17,239 nucleotides of DNA, taken from Flavobacteriaceae bacterium. GTDB lineage: Bacteria; Bacteroidota; Bacteroidia; Flavobacteriales; Flavobacteriaceae. The position numbers and the translations under genes are program-made. The stretch's first letter is position 1. Each line of letters begins with the position of its first letter. Location: the NCBI GenBank assembly GCA_014763515.1, contig JACXVH010000007.1, forward strand, positions 1-17,239. Direction: 5' to 3'. Positions 16,190-17,239 of this stretch are shown here, in pieces. The notes under the pieces are model-generated. The model made no database searches. It had not been told where the DNA came from and worked only from the letters and a program-made list of their open reading frames with translations.

Positions 16190-16882
16190 TTAAAAAGGAG
16201 AATTTTCTTTTAATTTTTTAATGTATTCTTCTTCTGTAATTATCTTATTATTTGGAATGTAAATTTTATTTTCTTCTTTGAAAAATTCTATTTTTTTTGC
16301 AACTAGCTTCGTTTTATTATATTCTAATTCTAAAATTAGTCCAGGTAATCCCATATAACCATTGGGTCCATAATTAAAATTTATTTCAGGAGTATACCAT
16401 ACTGTTATTTCTTTTGTTCCCGTACCACTATACCTAGTTTTGAAGCTAATGGTACAAGTTGCTTTATAACAAATATAATTGTCTATAGTCTTTGAATCTT
16501 CTAACAAAATCCAATTAAACTCATTGTTCACCTTTATACTAACATCGTCAAGAACTTTATATAATTCATTTCCTGATTTAGAATAATAAAAAGAATTAAT
16601 CGTATATATTGAATTTGCAAGTTTTTCTATTTTTTCCTGTTCTTCATCTTTTCTTATTATTTCAGATTCACTAAAAATAAAACCTTTACTATTTGCTTCT
16701 AAATAAAATGATTTATTATTTAATGACTCGTTAATTTTTCTATTTAATTCGTTGAATTTATCATCATCATATTTTTTGGTTAAAACAGGCTCCAAAATTG
16801 TTGAATATTCAACTTTAATTGATTTAAAATTTTGAGAAAAAGTGAAAAATGAAAAAAATAAACACACTATTAATAATTTCAT
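16190..16882 (-). CDS. GLPGLI family secreted protein
   Basis: This 230-residue protein has a signal peptide (about 1-17, ending FTFSQ). It carries the family-defining motif at residues 172-185 (GPNGYMGLPGLILE), preceded by VWYTPEI (161-167). Two cysteines at 138 and 143 (ICYKATC) could form a disulfide. GLPGLI proteins are common in Bacteroidota, are often encoded beside CarboxypepD_reg/TonB-type barrels, and have no established function that I know of. The stop codon directly abuts the start of the barrel gene, so the two are translationally linked. The gene is very AT-rich. On the minus strand AACATTTG (16904-16911), one base off the -7 consensus, could be its promoter after the upstream terminator. 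Confidence 0.9.
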   Translation of the reverse strand: MKLLIVCLFFSFFTFSQNFKSIKVEYSTILEPVLTKKYDDDKFNELNRKINESLNNKSFYLEANSKGFIFSESEIIRKDEEQEKIEKLANSIYTINSFYYSKSGNELYKVLDDVSIKVNNEFNWILLEDSKTIDNYICYKATCTISFKTRYSGTGTKEITVWYTPEINFNYGPNGYMGLPGLILELEYNKTKLVAKKIEFFKEENKIYIPNNKIITEEEYIKKLKENSPF

Positions 16883-16918
16883 CTGATTTTGTTTAAAATT
16901 TTACAAATGTTTGAAAAA

Positions 16919-16952
16919 TATGTGGTTAACTTTAATTAGAATTAACCGCATA
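16919..16952 (-). terminator. Terminator of the small secreted cysteine protein gene
   Basis: Arms TATGTGGTTAA (16919-16929) and TTAACCGCATA (16942-16952) pair over 11 bases with one mismatch or wobble. On the minus strand the stem is followed by a short T-run (16914-16918). It separates the small gene from the GLPGLI gene. Confidence 0.6.
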
Positions 16953-16960
16953 TAAAATAA

Positions 16961-17188
16961 TTAACAATATTTTGTTAATGCTAATAAAATTGCTCCTGAT
17001 TCTACATCAGAAAATTCGCAACCCATTGCTGCTTCAAGTTCTCCCAAAGCGCCAATTGCCCACTCGATACAAGGATCAGCTTTAACTGTTTCTTTAACTT
17101 GAACTTTTTCTTCTTTCACTTCATTATTTGCCACACCAGCAAAAGAGAAGGCTACAAGTGCAACAGCACTAAAAATAAATTTTTTCAT
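16961..17188 (-). CDS. Small secreted protein with three cysteines, function unknown
   Basis: This 75-residue product has a standard signal peptide (MKKFIFSAVALVAFSFAGVA, likely cut after Ala20). A Glu/Lys/Val-rich spacer (21-36) follows, then a 39-residue C-terminal part with Cys40, Cys57 and a Cys75 that is the last residue. The mature part is acidic and has a hydrophobic stretch near 65-72 (GAILLALT). I recall similar short MKK..FAG.AN proteins with a conserved DPC motif (here 38-40) in flavobacteria, often in several copies, with no assigned role. Nothing indicates an enzyme. An odd number of cysteines leaves one free for pairing with another molecule. It lies upstream of the GLPGLI gene but is separated from it by a terminator. 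Confidence 0.75.
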   Translation of the reverse strand: MKKFIFSAVALVAFSFAGVANNEVKEEKVQVKETVKADPCIEWAIGALGELEAAMGCEFSDVESGAILLALTKYC

Positions 17189-17193
17189 TTTTA

Positions 17194-17239
17194 AAACGGT
17201 TTTTAAATTAATAAATTAAGTATAAGTGGTTAACCGTTT
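17194..17239. repeat. Inverted repeat in the leader of the small secreted protein gene
   Basis: AAACGGTT (17194-17201) and AACCGTTT (17232-17239) are perfect 8-base arms 30 bases apart, between the start codon at 17188 and the window edge. The outer arm contains the palindrome GGTTAACC (17228-17235). It could be an operator, a leader hairpin or the edge of a terminator belonging to a gene outside the window. Confidence 0.4.

Overview
The window is AT-rich DNA that reads as the chromosome of a member of the Bacteroidota, most probably a Flavobacteriaceae (Flavobacterium-like) species. The evidence is the gene families (GLPGLI protein, DUF4837 lipoprotein, CarboxypepD_reg-like/beta-barrel outer-membrane protein, tandem-OmpA protein, Bacteroidota-type HolB), A-rich rather than Shine-Dalgarno leaders, and TAnnTTTG -7 promoter motifs ahead of rnpA and pgk. 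No rRNA, tRNA, CRISPR array, transposase or phage gene was seen.

Layout. (1) Positions 1-7540, plus strand: the end of a probable MBL-fold hydrolase; a subtilisin-like S8 lipoprotein protease; an M1-type zinc aminopeptidase; rnpA; then a tight operon of an S41 C-terminal processing protease, a double-OmpA-domain protein and a secreted protein of unknown function that carries a frameshift. (2) Positions 7537-11772, minus strand: pgk, an MltD-like LysM lytic transglycosylase, a DUF4837 lipoprotein and, past an intrinsic terminator, an ElaA-type acetyltransferase. (3) Positions 11940-13480, plus strand: holB overlapping a small DoxX-like membrane protein. (4) Positions 13526-17188, minus strand: a small secreted three-cysteine protein, a GLPGLI protein, and an outer-membrane barrel gene interrupted by one in-frame stop.

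The common theme is the cell envelope: three exported or anchored proteases, a peptidoglycan lytic enzyme, peptidoglycan-binding OmpA domains, lipoproteins and an outer-membrane barrel. Housekeeping genes (rnpA, pgk, holB) are interspersed. No intergenic gap exceeds about 170 bases, and most gaps carry recognisable hairpins or promoter-like motifs.

The most notable points are two genes that are broken or recoded by a single change each (a frameshift at an A7 run near 7241-7247 and a nonsense codon at 15758-15760), a repeat-like element nested inside a terminator stem at 1893-2005, a probably near-leaderless rnpA, and a small secreted cysteine protein next to a GLPGLI/barrel pair. I found no clearly new multi-gene system; the GLPGLI/barrel/cysteine-peptide cluster is the least understood part.
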